The translations under genes and the position numbers were made by a program. Below, one piece after another: positions 7,559 through 16,348 of a stretch of 35,115 bases of DNA. This stretch comes from UBA3537 sp038106885 (lineage in GTDB: Bacteria; Bacteroidota; Bacteroidia; Flavobacteriales; Flavobacteriaceae). The DNA is taken from contig JAYNFX010000010.1 in assembly GCA_038106885.1 (NCBI GenBank), positions 1 through 35,115 of the forward strand. The letters run 5' to 3'. Under the pieces are notes generated by a model that had not been told where the DNA came from, made no database searches, and saw nothing but the letters and a program-made list of their open reading frames with translations. Position 1 is the first letter of the stretch. Every line of letters starts with the position of its first letter.

Positions 7559-8473
7559 ATGATTAATCTCAATGTGAACAATGAAACAGATCCTTTGAAA
7601 TCTGTTTTGTTGGGTATAGCTAATAGTAACGGTTCAATTCCCGCTCTTGAAGATTGTTATGATCCAAATAGCTTAATGCATGTTAAGGCAGGTTCTTACC
7701 CCGCAGAGGATGATATGATTTATGAGATGAGAGAATTAGAGTCTGTTTTTGAGTCATACAATGTAAAGGTTTATAGACCTAAGCTTATATCTAACTATAA
7801 CCAGATTTTTGCTAGAGATATAGCATTTGTTATAGATGATAAACTTATCAAATCAAATATTCTTCCTGACAGAGAGCGAGAGTTTGAAGCTATTTCTGAA
7901 ATTATAATGTTGATAGATCCAGAAAAAATTATTGAATTACCTAGGCATTGTCATATTGAAGGGGGTGACGTTATACTATATGATAATTATATTTTTATTG
8001 GTTATTATGGTGGTTTAGATTATCCAAATTTTATAACTGCTCGAACTAATATAAATGCTGTTGAAGCAATTAAAGAATTATTTCCAAAAAAGATTGTAAA
8101 ATCTTTTGAACTAAAAAAATCTAATACAAATCCCTACGAAAATGCACTACACCTTGATTGTTGTTTTCAACCCATTGGAAAAGGTAAGGCATTAATTCAT
8201 AAAGAAGGGTTTTTAAATTGTTCTGAACTTAGATTTATTGAAAATCTTTTTGGAAAAAATAATTTATTTTACACATCTAAGACAGAAATGGCTTCAATGA
8301 ATTGTAATGTTGTATCAATTACAGAACATGTAGTTGTTTCAGAACGAAGTTTCACTCGTCTTAATCAATGGCTACGCCTTCAAGGTTTTATTGTTGAAGA
8401 AGTTGCATATTCAGAAATTTCTAAACAAGGTGGTTTGTTTCGTTGTTCAACTATGCCATTAATTCGTTCTTGA
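7559..8473 (+). CDS. DDAH/arginine deiminase-superfamily amidinohydrolase
   Basis: This 304-residue protein belongs to the guanidino-group-modifying (pentein) superfamily, which includes dimethylarginine dimethylaminohydrolase, arginine deiminase and amidinotransferases. Visible active-site signatures are FARD (84-87), HIEGGDV with Glu134, ALHLDCCF with His198 and Asp200, and the nucleophilic Cys296 in GGLFRCSTMP close to the C-terminus. This gives a complete Cys-His-Glu/Asp set. The exact substrate (arginine, dimethylarginine or another guanidino compound) cannot be read from sequence. It starts 15 nt after gltA and ends 1 nt before a second pentein gene, so the two are probably co-expressed. 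Lack of a signal peptide implies a cytoplasmic enzyme. Confidence 0.85.
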   Translation: MINLNVNNETDPLKSVLLGIANSNGSIPALEDCYDPNSLMHVKAGSYPAEDDMIYEMRELESVFESYNVKVYRPKLISNYNQIFARDIAFVIDDKLIKSNILPDREREFEAISEIIMLIDPEKIIELPRHCHIEGGDVILYDNYIFIGYYGGLDYPNFITARTNINAVEAIKELFPKKIVKSFELKKSNTNPYENALHLDCCFQPIGKGKALIHKEGFLNCSELRFIENLFGKNNLFYTSKTEMASMNCNVVSITEHVVVSERSFTRLNQWLRLQGFIVEEVAYSEISKQGGLFRCSTMPLIRS

Positions 8474-8474
8474 T

Positions 8475-9422
8475 ATGAACTGTCAAATTACCAATAGCAT
8501 CTTAATGATTCGTCCTATTCAATTTCGAATGAATGAGCAAACAGCGGTTAACAATTATTATCAAAAAGTATTGGGTGATTTTAGTCCAAAAACCATAAAT
8601 ACTAAGGCTATTCAGGAGTTTGATACTTTTGTAGACAAATTAAAAGCTGTAGGGATTCAGGTCATTGTTATAAATGACACCCAAGAGTTCGATACACCAG
8701 ATTCTATTTTTCCCAATAATTGGATTTCCTTTCATCAAAATGGAACTATTGCTTTGTATCCAATGTTTGCCGAAAACAGACGTTTGGAGCGTAAAGAATC
8801 TATATTGGAAGGTGTAGAAAAATATGGATTTTTAATTAATTCTGTTCAAGATTACACAAATGCCGAAGCTGCCTCAGTGTTCTTAGAAGGGACAGGTAGT
8901 ATTATTTTAGACCGAATAAATAGAAAAGCTTATTGCGCCCTTTCACCACGCGCGGATGAGGATTTATTTATCGAGTTTTGCGAAGATTTTGATTATTTTC
9001 CAATTATTTTTTCAGCTTATCAAACCGTTCTTGGAGTGCGTAAGAAAATATATCACACTAATGTAATGATGTGTATTGGAGATTGCTTTGCAGTAGTTTG
9101 TCTAGCTTCGATTGACGATAAAAAAGAGCGTAAAAATGTCATAACGCATCTAATGCAAGACGGCAAACAAATTGTTGATATTTCAGAAACACAGGTTCAT
9201 CAATTTGCGGGTAATATGCTTCAACTAAAAGGCAGCGATGAAACTCCTTATCTTGTAATGAGTCAATCTGCTTTTGATTGTCTAGATCAAAGTCAAATAG
9301 AAGTCCTAGAAAAATATAGTACAATTATTTCAAGTCCATTACCTACAATAGAAGCTTGTGGAGGAGGTAGTGCGCGATGCATGATGGCTGAGATATTTTT
9401 GCCTAAAGCGACTAAAATTTAG
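8475..9422 (+). CDS. ctlX: CtlX-like citrulline/guanidino hydrolase
   Basis: The 315-residue protein resembles the CtlX family (citrulline utilisation hydrolase, COG4874-type), a distinct pentein subgroup. Features seen are TPDSIFPNNWISFH (74-87), FLEGTGSIILDR with Glu138, YHTNVMM with His194, and a C-terminal GGGSARCM with the predicted nucleophile Cys302. All four blocks of the catalytic site are intact. It begins 1 nt after the upstream amidinohydrolase stop and shares no obvious close similarity with it beyond the fold-level motifs, so this is a pair of different subfamilies rather than a recent duplication. Citrulline as substrate is inferred from the family name only; argS follows 41 nt downstream. 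Confidence 0.8.
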   Translation: MNCQITNSILMIRPIQFRMNEQTAVNNYYQKVLGDFSPKTINTKAIQEFDTFVDKLKAVGIQVIVINDTQEFDTPDSIFPNNWISFHQNGTIALYPMFAENRRLERKESILEGVEKYGFLINSVQDYTNAEAASVFLEGTGSIILDRINRKAYCALSPRADEDLFIEFCEDFDYFPIIFSAYQTVLGVRKKIYHTNVMMCIGDCFAVVCLASIDDKKERKNVITHLMQDGKQIVDISETQVHQFAGNMLQLKGSDETPYLVMSQSAFDCLDQSQIEVLEKYSTIISSPLPTIEACGGGSARCMMAEIFLPKATKI

Positions 9423-9435
9423 GTTTAAAAAAATG

Positions 9436-9443
9436 TATCTTTG
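9436..9443 (+). promoter_or_regulatory. Candidate -7 box for argS
   Basis: TATCTTTG is an exact match to the Bacteroidota -7 consensus TAnnTTTG. It ends 20 nt before the argS ATG, giving a leader of roughly 14 nt. No well-placed TTG is seen near -33. It suggests argS can be transcribed independently of ctlX. Confidence 0.55.
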
Positions 9444-9463
9444 AAAATGAAATATATTTCCTA

Positions 9464-11239
9464 ATGCACCTTCAACATCGTTTATCTAAGCAAATCCATA
9501 ATGCGTTTGATGAAATGTTTTCTTCATCAATTGGATCTGTTGAATTTCAATCTACTCGAAAAGATTTTGAAGGTGACATCACTGTTGTGATATTTCCTAT
9601 GCTTAGATATGTCAAAATGAATCCTGTAATGCTGGGAGAGCAATTAGGGCAGTTCTTGGTCGAGAACACTCAGGAAGTTGTAGGCTTTAATGTGGTAAAA
9701 GGTTTTTTAAATCTTGTGCTTTCCGATGACTATTACATGGAAATTTTTCAGGACCTCAGTTCCGATTTGAATTATGGTTTTTCTGATCCTGCTTCAAAAT
9801 CTACTGTCATGGTAGAATACTCATCACCCAATACTAACAAACCCCTTCATCTAGGACACATACGTAACAATCTCTTAGGTTACAGTGTAGCTCAGATTTT
9901 AAAGGCGGCAGGTCATAAGGTTTATAAAACTCAAATCATCAATGACCGTGGAATTCATATATGTAAAAGTATGCTTGCTTGGAAGCGCTATGGTCAAGGT
10001 CAAACTCCTGAAAATACTGCACAAAAGGGTGACAAATTTGTTGGAACTTTTTATGTAAAATTCGACCAAGTTTATAAGAGTGAAATAGCAGAATTAGAAA
10101 TGCAAGGTTTTTCTAACGAAGAAGCTAAAACTAAAGCTCCAATTCTTTTAGAAGCTCAAGAAATGCTTTTGAAATGGGAATCTGGCGATCCAGATACTGT
10201 TTCATTATGGGAGCAAATGAACCAATGGGTTTATTCTGGTTTTGAAATCACTTACAAAAATCTTGGTGTTGATTTTGATAATTATTATTATGAAAGTCAG
10301 ACTTATTTGTTAGGTAAATCCTTCATCGATGAAGGATTGAATTCAGGGGTTTTTTACAGAAAATCTGATGGCTCGGTTTGGTGTGATTTATCACAAGATG
10401 GTTTGGATGAAAAAATTGTTTTACGAGCCGACGGTACTGCTGTTTATATTACTCAAGATATTGGTACTGCAATTCAGAGGCTAAAAGACTTTCCAGATGT
10501 TTCCGCCATGGTTTATACAGTTGGTAATGAGCAAGACTATCATTTTAAAGTACTATTTTTAATTTTAAAAAAATTAGGTCTTGAATGGGCCGATAACCTA
10601 TTTCATTTGAGCTATGGTATGGTAGATTTACCAAGTGGCAAGATGAAAAGTCGTGAAGGAACAGTTGTGGATGCAGACGATCTTATTTCTGAAATGACTT
10701 TAACCGCTAAGACGATTTCTCAAGAATTAGGGAAATTAGAAGGCTACTCCATAGATGAAAAGAATCAGACCTATGCAACAATTGGTTTAGGTGCACTTAA
10801 GTATTTCATTTTAAAGGTGGATCCTAAAAAAACAATTTTATTTGATCCAGAAGCATCAGTAGATTTTCAAGGAAATACAGGTCCTTTTATTCAATATACT
10901 TATGCGCGAATTCAAGCTATTTTACGTAAATCCGATGTAGACCCAGAATTACCATTAACTATGGTTTCATTGAATGAAAAGGAAAAAAATGTATTGAAAC
11001 AACTGCAAGTCTTTCCAGCAACCATACAGCAAGCCGCTGCTAATTACAGTCCTGCTATTGTGGCAAATTACACCTATGATTTGGTGAAAGAGTTTAATTC
11101 TTTTTATCAAAATATTTCTATTTTTAGCGCTGAAACATTCGCTGAGAAACAGTTTAGAATTAAGCTTTGTAGTATGGTAGGTGAAACTATTAAAAAGGCC
11201 TTTGGTTTACTTGGAATTAATGTTCCAGAGCGTATGTAG
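9464..11239 (+). CDS. argS: Arginyl-tRNA synthetase
   Basis: This class I aminoacyl-tRNA synthetase charges tRNA-Arg with arginine and needs the tRNA for amino-acid activation. The 591 residues match the family. The N-terminal Add-1 domain covers about residues 1-95. The HIGH motif appears as HLGH (129-132) within SPNTNKPLHLGHIRNN, the KMSKS-equivalent loop as KMKSREGTVV (393-402), and the C-terminal anticodon-binding (DALR-type) domain covers about residues 470-591, ending GLLGINVPERM. It has its own candidate -7 box. The downstream SprT-like gene is 9 nt away, implying an operon. Confidence 0.98.
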   Translation: MHLQHRLSKQIHNAFDEMFSSSIGSVEFQSTRKDFEGDITVVIFPMLRYVKMNPVMLGEQLGQFLVENTQEVVGFNVVKGFLNLVLSDDYYMEIFQDLSSDLNYGFSDPASKSTVMVEYSSPNTNKPLHLGHIRNNLLGYSVAQILKAAGHKVYKTQIINDRGIHICKSMLAWKRYGQGQTPENTAQKGDKFVGTFYVKFDQVYKSEIAELEMQGFSNEEAKTKAPILLEAQEMLLKWESGDPDTVSLWEQMNQWVYSGFEITYKNLGVDFDNYYYESQTYLLGKSFIDEGLNSGVFYRKSDGSVWCDLSQDGLDEKIVLRADGTAVYITQDIGTAIQRLKDFPDVSAMVYTVGNEQDYHFKVLFLILKKLGLEWADNLFHLSYGMVDLPSGKMKSREGTVVDADDLISEMTLTAKTISQELGKLEGYSIDEKNQTYATIGLGALKYFILKVDPKKTILFDPEASVDFQGNTGPFIQYTYARIQAILRKSDVDPELPLTMVSLNEKEKNVLKQLQVFPATIQQAAANYSPAIVANYTYDLVKEFNSFYQNISIFSAETFAEKQFRIKLCSMVGETIKKAFGLLGINVPERM

Positions 11240-11248
11240 ATTTTTTGT

Positions 11249-11848
11249 ATGGATCAAAATATTGCAGCATATATACCACAGACAGCTCATGAACAGATTC
11301 TTGAACTTTTAAATGATAAAGATTTACAAATTATTGTTAAAAGAGCTCGAAAAACACGCCATGGTGATTACCGCAAACTTAAAAATGGGGGGCATCAAAT
11401 AACGGTTAATGCTAGTTTAAATCCTTGGCGTTTTCTTGTAACTTTAATTCATGAAATTGCACATTACCATACTTATAAATTTTATGGCAATAACATTCAG
11501 CCTCACGGGTTAGAGTGGAAACAAATGTTTCAGAAAATAATGTTGCCTTTTCTAAGACCAGATGTGTTTCCAAAAACGATTTTACCGCATTTAGCCAAAT
11601 ATATTAAGAACCCAAAAGCAACTACTGATTCAGACGTTCATTTATCATTGGCTTTGAAATTGCTCGACCCCCCCAACAATAAAATCTATGTTTTTGATGT
11701 GAAACCTGGATCAATATTTATAGCTTCTAATGGTAAAATGTATAAGAAAGGAAAGAAAAGACGTACTCGTTATGAGTGTATTTCAATAGATTCAGGTCGG
11801 ATTTATGCATTTAATCCCAATGCTGAGGTTGAATTGATAGATGAATAA
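11249..11848 (+). CDS. SprT-like zinc-binding metalloprotein
   Basis: The 199-residue protein contains a SprT-type zinc site: HEIAH (68-72) in LVTLIHEIAHYHTYKF and a likely third ligand His86 in the PHGLEW motif. SprT/SprT-like domains are related to the protease core of Spartan, but the bacterial versions are biochemically obscure. The C-terminal part (from about residue 130) carries a basic segment (YKKGKKRRTRYEC) that may bind nucleic acid. This is not a full zinc ribbon, since only single Cys residues are seen. It follows argS by 9 nt and is probably co-transcribed. The protease activity is inferred from the family. Confidence 0.8.
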   Translation: MDQNIAAYIPQTAHEQILELLNDKDLQIIVKRARKTRHGDYRKLKNGGHQITVNASLNPWRFLVTLIHEIAHYHTYKFYGNNIQPHGLEWKQMFQKIMLPFLRPDVFPKTILPHLAKYIKNPKATTDSDVHLSLALKLLDPPNNKIYVFDVKPGSIFIASNGKMYKKGKKRRTRYECISIDSGRIYAFNPNAEVELIDE

Positions 11849-11937
11849 AACACAAATTTTGCTTATATTTCCAGAAAATATGAGAAAAGTAAAATCTGTT
11901 AAACATTTTTAAGATTAAGATATTTTAAAAAAACGTA

Positions 11938-13353
11938 ATGATGAATGAGAATTATAATAAAAAAATTCAAGAGGAATCTCTAGAAAGCTCTAAATCAGCT
12001 TTAAAACAGGACGCTAGAGGTTTTTTTTCATCTTTAAAGTTGTTTCTTGTTGATCTATTAGATTTTCGTCATGATACAGATCGAGAAGCCACTATTTCCG
12101 CTATAAAAGCTGATATTTCTATCAAAGGTGCTACTGCATGGATTTTAATTTGTTCTATTTTTGTGTGTTCGGTTGGACTAAATGCCAACTCAACAGCGGT
12201 TGTGATTGGAGCCATGCTAATATCTCCTTTAATGGGTCCCATTTTAGGGGTTGGTCTTTCCATAGCTACAAATGATATTGACACACTAAAAAAGTCACTG
12301 ATTAATTTGGGTACTATGTTAGTACTTAGTTTATTTACTGCTTTTTTATTCTTTAGATTTTTCCCATTACACACTGTAACATCTGAGCTTTTGGGTAGAG
12401 TTGAACCAGATATCAGAGATGTATTGATAGCTTTTTTTGGTGGTTCAGCTTTAATTATTGCACGTACTAAAAAGGGAACAGTTGCAACTGTGATTTTTGG
12501 TGTTGCTATTGCCACTGCTTTAATGCCACCGCTTTGTACTGCTGGATATGGGCTTTCTCAAGGTAATTGGGAATATTTTAGAGGTGCGATGTTGTTGTTT
12601 ATAATCAACACTATTTTTATTGCCCTTGCAACTTTTCTTTTATTGAAATTTTTACGTTTTCCAATGGTTACTTATGCTAATTCCAAACGACGTAGAAATA
12701 TTGCTAGAATTGCTGCAATAGTTGCATTTACGTTAACACTTTATGCTGGATGGACTTTTTATGATGCCTTAAAAGAATCTAAATATGATTTTGAATATAA
12801 TACCTTTATAGAAAGCGAAATTAAGAGCAACCCTAATCTCTGGTTACAGCGTGATAAAATTGATAAGGATAAAAAAATAATAACACTTAATTTTAATGGG
12901 GATATAAGTGATGCAACAAAATCAGATTTATTGAACGAATTAAATCAGTTTGAAGAGATAAAATCTTTTGAACTTATAATAAACGGTAATAGTAACCGAA
13001 GTACCGATAAAATTTTAGAGCTCTATGATATTGCATTAGATAAAATCGAGGCTTTAAATTACACAATTGATAGTTTAAATTTAGCACTTGAGGATACGCA
13101 AAATTCTAAGTTTAATTCAAATTTTATAAATGTTGCAAAAGACGTTAAAATTCAATTTCCTGACTTACAGTCTTTTGGATATTCTAACTTTTTACAATCT
13201 TCTGACTTTAGAGCTATTGACACAATTTATGTTGCTAAGGTTGAATGGGATTCTATGATCACAGATAGTCTAAAACTTGAAAAAAATAAAGTTTTAAAAA
13301 CTTGGCTTATTGAAGATAGTGGGTTTAAAAATATTGAAATCTTTTCAAATTAG
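11938..13353 (+). CDS. DUF389 family membrane protein
   Basis: The 471-residue protein carries the DUF389 (uncharacterised hydrophobic domain) core, with the diagnostic stretch LNANSTAVVIGAMLISPLMG (81-100) followed by GPILGVGLSIATND. About six to seven hydrophobic segments lie between residues 66 and 275, including TATALMPPLCTAGYG-like and FIINTIFIALATFLLL regions. After the last one a soluble tail of about 190 residues follows (280-471), with a beta-rich piece (KKIITLNFNGDISDATKSD) and a helical piece (about 360-390) that could form a coiled coil. Function is unknown; transport has been suggested for the family but not shown here. Two ATGs are adjacent; the first was kept. Confidence 0.82.
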   Translation: MMNENYNKKIQEESLESSKSALKQDARGFFSSLKLFLVDLLDFRHDTDREATISAIKADISIKGATAWILICSIFVCSVGLNANSTAVVIGAMLISPLMGPILGVGLSIATNDIDTLKKSLINLGTMLVLSLFTAFLFFRFFPLHTVTSELLGRVEPDIRDVLIAFFGGSALIIARTKKGTVATVIFGVAIATALMPPLCTAGYGLSQGNWEYFRGAMLLFIINTIFIALATFLLLKFLRFPMVTYANSKRRRNIARIAAIVAFTLTLYAGWTFYDALKESKYDFEYNTFIESEIKSNPNLWLQRDKIDKDKKIITLNFNGDISDATKSDLLNELNQFEEIKSFELIINGNSNRSTDKILELYDIALDKIEALNYTIDSLNLALEDTQNSKFNSNFINVAKDVKIQFPDLQSFGYSNFLQSSDFRAIDTIYVAKVEWDSMITDSLKLEKNKVLKTWLIEDSGFKNIEIFSN

Positions 13354-13355
13354 AA

Positions 13356-14120
13356 TCAGTAATTTTTTAAATATACCTCCCGTACTTTTTTAAATAAATT
13401 AGAAGAGTAAACAAAATCTGAGACTATCTCATTGTCTGTTTTGAATATGTTGTCTTTATCTCCTTCCCATGCTTTTTTTCCATTTTTTAGAAAAATAATT
13501 TTTTCTCCAATCTCCATTACGGAGTTCATGTCATGGGAATTTATTACAGTTACCATCCCATATTCTTTTGTAATTTCTTGAATCAAATTATCAATTACTA
13601 TTGCTGTTTTTGGATCTAATCCAGAATTTGGTTCATCACAAAAAAGATATTTTGGATTATTGACTATAGCTCTAGCAATTGCTACTCTTTTCTGCATACC
13701 GCCAGATGCTTCACTTGGCATTTTTGATGCTGCATTAATTAAGTTTACACGCTTTAGTACAGAATGAGCACGATCCTTCATTTCATTTTCTTCTTGATTT
13801 GTAAACATACGAAGTGGGAACATTACATTTTCTAAAATTGTCATAGAATCGAAGAGAGCACTGCCTTGAAAAACCATACCAATTTTTGAGCGGAGTGTTC
13901 TTTTTTCTAGATCACTTAGATTTGTAAATTGTTCATTATCATATGAAATGCTTCCTTTATTATAGGAGAATAATCCTAACAAACACTTTAAAAAAACTGT
14001 TTTTCCAGAACCACTTTGCCCTATGATTAAGTTTGTTTTTCCTTTATCAAAAGTAGTTGAAATCCCTTTCAATACTTTTATTTCTTCAAATGATTTATTT
14101 AAATTTTTTACTTCAATCAT
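13356..14120 (-). CDS. MlaF-like ABC transporter ATP-binding protein
   Basis: This 254-residue ATPase has Walker A GQSGSGKT (34-41), the Q-loop MVFQGSALFDSMT, the signature ASGGMQKRVAIARA (138-151, with Ala for the usual Leu/Ser start), Walker B YLFCDEP (158-164), the D-loop SGLDP and the H-loop His196. ASGGM and SALFDSMTI-type segments are characteristic of the Mla/Mce-associated ATPases that energise retrograde phospholipid transport across the envelope. Its start codon overlaps the last base of the permease gene, so they are translationally coupled. No MlaD/MCE substrate-binding gene is adjacent in the window. It converges on the DUF389 gene with 2 nt between stops. Confidence 0.88.
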   Translation of the reverse strand: MIEVKNLNKSFEEIKVLKGISTTFDKGKTNLIIGQSGSGKTVFLKCLLGLFSYNKGSISYDNEQFTNLSDLEKRTLRSKIGMVFQGSALFDSMTILENVMFPLRMFTNQEENEMKDRAHSVLKRVNLINAASKMPSEASGGMQKRVAIARAIVNNPKYLFCDEPNSGLDPKTAIVIDNLIQEITKEYGMVTVINSHDMNSVMEIGEKIIFLKNGKKAWEGDKDNIFKTDNEIVSDFVYSSNLFKKVREVYLKNY

Positions 14121-14857
14121 TAGCTTAGTAGCATTTGTGTTAATATGTAATTAAGAAGAATTATCACTACGCTTGTCCAAACAAATGCGATTGTACTAGC
14201 TTTTCCAACCTCTAATGCTCCTCCTTTCATATAATATCCATGATAAGAAGGTATAGTTGACAATACAAATGCAAATACTATAGTCTTTATAAAGGCATAT
14301 GTCATGTGAAAAGGAATAAAATCTAGCTGAATTCCAGTAATATAGTCTTCTAAAGTGGAAAACCCTCCATAGACACAAGCAGCCATACCACCAATTATTC
14401 CTAAAAACATAGCTATTGATATGACAAACGGGTATAGTAACATTGCTATAGTCTTTGGGAAAACTAAATAATTTATTGAGTTAACTCCCATCACTTCCAA
14501 GGCATCTATTTGTTCAGTTACTCTCATTGTACCAATACTAGAAGTTATAAAGGAGCCAACTTTTCCAGCCATGATAACAGAAATGAAAGTTGGAGCAAAT
14601 TCTAAAATGACGGACTGTCTTGTTGCAAAACCTACCAAGTATTTTGGTATTAGGGGGCTATTTATATTTAAGGCAGTTTGTATTGTTACAACACCTCCAA
14701 CAAAAAAGGAAATGAAAGCTACAATGCCTAATGATCCGATGACTAAGTCTTCAACTTCTTTAAAAATCAAATTTTTCATAACAGACCACTTGGTTGGTCG
14801 TCTAAACATTTCAGAAATCATTATAAAATAAGCCCCTATATTTTGTAGATATGCCAT
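14120..14857 (-). CDS. MlaE-like ABC permease
   Basis: The 245-residue integral membrane protein matches the MlaE/YrbE permease family: FISFFVGGVVTIQTALNI, the region ending RQSVILEFAPTFISVIMAGKVG, and the strongly conserved IGTMRVTEQIDALEVMGVN with YLVFPK following. Five or so hydrophobic helices are visible. The family forms the inner-membrane core of a lipid transporter with MlaF and an MCE-domain protein. It overlaps the ATPase gene by one base. The pair follows engB and the alpha/beta hydrolase on the same strand, with a 62-nt gap to engB. Confidence 0.9.
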   Translation of the reverse strand: MAYLQNIGAYFIMISEMFRRPTKWSVMKNLIFKEVEDLVIGSLGIVAFISFFVGGVVTIQTALNINSPLIPKYLVGFATRQSVILEFAPTFISVIMAGKVGSFITSSIGTMRVTEQIDALEVMGVNSINYLVFPKTIAMLLYPFVISIAMFLGIIGGMAACVYGGFSTLEDYITGIQLDFIPFHMTYAFIKTIVFAFVLSTIPSYHGYYMKGGALEVGKASTIAFVWTSVVIILLNYILTQMLLS

Positions 14858-14919
14858 TAATTATTAAAGTTTACGCTAAATTAAAAAAAAATACTCAGCA
14901 ATAAATTTGATTAACAATA

Positions 14920-15528
14920 TCAAGGGCTAATTTTAAGAGATGAATTAATTGTCCCAATAAAATTTAATAATGACTCTTTACCAACATATTTTGTTGAGGA
15001 GGTTATGAAGTAATTTGGCATTTCTTCCCATATATCTTTCACAATCTCCTTATATGATGAGATTTTATCTTGAATATCATTAAGCTTCAGTTTATCTGAT
15101 TTTGTGAAAATTATACTGAACGCTATCTCATTTTCAGTGAGCCACTGCATGAATTTAAGATCAATTTCTTGAGGCTTATGTCTTATATCAATTAGAACAA
15201 ATGCACAAACTAGTTGTTTTCTTTCTTTGAAATATGCTTTGATAAAAGCTTGAAAGGTTTTTTTAGTTTTTTTCGAAACTCGAGCATATCCATATCCAGG
15301 TAAGTCAACTAGATACCATTTTTCATTAATTATAAAATGATTAATTAATTGGGTTTTTCCAGGTCGACCTGAAGTTTTTGCTAACTTTTTTTGATTTGTC
15401 AGCATATTAATCAAAGATGATTTACCTACATTACTTCTTCCAATAAATGCATATTCTGGGAGTAAGTTATCTGGGCAATTTGAAACTGTCTGGTTGCTAA
15501 CTACAAATTTTGCAGATTTGATTTGCAT
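14920..15528 (-). CDS. engB: Ribosome biogenesis GTP-binding protein YihA/YsxC/EngB
   Basis: This 202-residue TRAFAC GTPase is of the EngB type, needed for late large-subunit assembly. G1 is GRSNVGKSS (30-38), the switch region contains TSGRPGKTQLINHF, G3 is DLPGYG (75-80), G4 is TKSD and G5 contains TSS. Length and the GYGYARVSKK segment are normal for the family. It is 10 nt downstream of the alpha/beta hydrolase gene on the same strand and probably shares its transcript. Confidence 0.95.
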   Translation of the reverse strand: MQIKSAKFVVSNQTVSNCPDNLLPEYAFIGRSNVGKSSLINMLTNQKKLAKTSGRPGKTQLINHFIINEKWYLVDLPGYGYARVSKKTKKTFQAFIKAYFKERKQLVCAFVLIDIRHKPQEIDLKFMQWLTENEIAFSIIFTKSDKLKLNDIQDKISSYKEIVKDIWEEMPNYFITSSTKYVGKESLLNFIGTINSSLKISP

Positions 15529-15538
15529 TTACTATAAT

Positions 15539-16303
15539 TTACAGTCCTCTAGATTTTAGCCAATGTTCAAGAATTTCATTGAAACGATCAGGATGTTCCA
15601 TCATTGCTGCGTGTCCGCATTTATCAATCCAGAACAGGTTTGAATCTGGAAGCAAGTTGTTAAATTCATCTGCAACATTTGGAGGTGTAACAATATCATT
15701 CTTACCCCAAATAATGCAAGTAGGCGTTTGCATTTTTGGAAGATCATGTGCCATATTGTGTCTAATAGCACTTTTGGCAATCGCTAATATTTTTATAAGC
15801 TTACTTTTGTCATTAACAGTTTCGTAAACGTCATCAACTATTTCTTTAGTTGCAACTGCAGGATCGTAAAAAACTTCCTCAGCTTTAGCTTTTATTACAT
15901 TATAATCACTTCTTTTTGTATAGCCACCACCCATAGCACTTTCATATAAGCCCGAGCTTCCTGTAATTACTAGACCAGAAACTCGATTTGGATTTAGTTT
16001 GGTGTAATAAAGTCCAATGTGTCCTCCTAAAGAATTACCAACAAGAATAATGTTTTCATAATTCTTATATTCAATGAAATCTCTTAAGTATTTTGCAAAG
16101 TTTTTAACGTTTGTGTTTATTAAACTCTGCGTGTACAAGGGGAGCTCAGGTAAAACCAATTTGTATCCAGATTTACTAAACTTTTGTATTACACCATCGA
16201 AATTACTGAGTCCTCCCATGAGTCCATGTAGTATAATTATAGGGCGACCATCACCAATCTCGGTATAATTAAATTTCCCGTCTTTCTTTAAGGTATATTT
16301 CAT
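15539..16303 (-). CDS. Alpha/beta hydrolase
   Basis: Starting at the ATG at 16303 the protein has 254 residues and begins MKYTLKKDGKFNYTEIG. A complete alpha/beta hydrolase triad is visible: Ser91 in VGNSLGGH, Asp203 in WGKNDIVTPP and His231 in CGHAAMMEHPDRF, with an HGLMGG oxyanion-hole loop near residue 26. The substrate is unknown; esterase or C-C hydrolase activities are common in this group. An in-frame ATG 30 nt upstream (16333) exists, but the candidate promoter would leave almost no leader for it and the extra residues look unlike a conserved N-terminus. The gene heads the minus-strand unit with engB, 10 nt downstream. Confidence 0.85.
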   Translation of the reverse strand: MKYTLKKDGKFNYTEIGDGRPIIILHGLMGGLSNFDGVIQKFSKSGYKLVLPELPLYTQSLINTNVKNFAKYLRDFIEYKNYENIILVGNSLGGHIGLYYTKLNPNRVSGLVITGSSGLYESAMGGGYTKRSDYNVIKAKAEEVFYDPAVATKEIVDDVYETVNDKSKLIKILAIAKSAIRHNMAHDLPKMQTPTCIIWGKNDIVTPPNVADEFNNLLPDSNLFWIDKCGHAAMMEHPDRFNEILEHWLKSRGL

Positions 16304-16340
16304 GAAGACTGTTGAGTAATTGGTTAACAGCAAAGCTAAT

Positions 16341-16348
16341 CAAATTTA
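16341..16348 (-). promoter_or_regulatory. Candidate -7 box for the hydrolase-engB unit
   Basis: On the minus strand this reads TAAATTTG, an exact TAnnTTTG match, 37 nt before the chosen hydrolase start at 16303. It overlaps the palindrome at 16344-16358, which could therefore be an operator. Confidence 0.45.

Noticed and set aside
12069..12515. 148-codon minus-strand reading frame opposite the DUF389 gene
   Set aside because: It mirrors the hydrophobic codons of the membrane protein and has no independent promoter or conserved motif.
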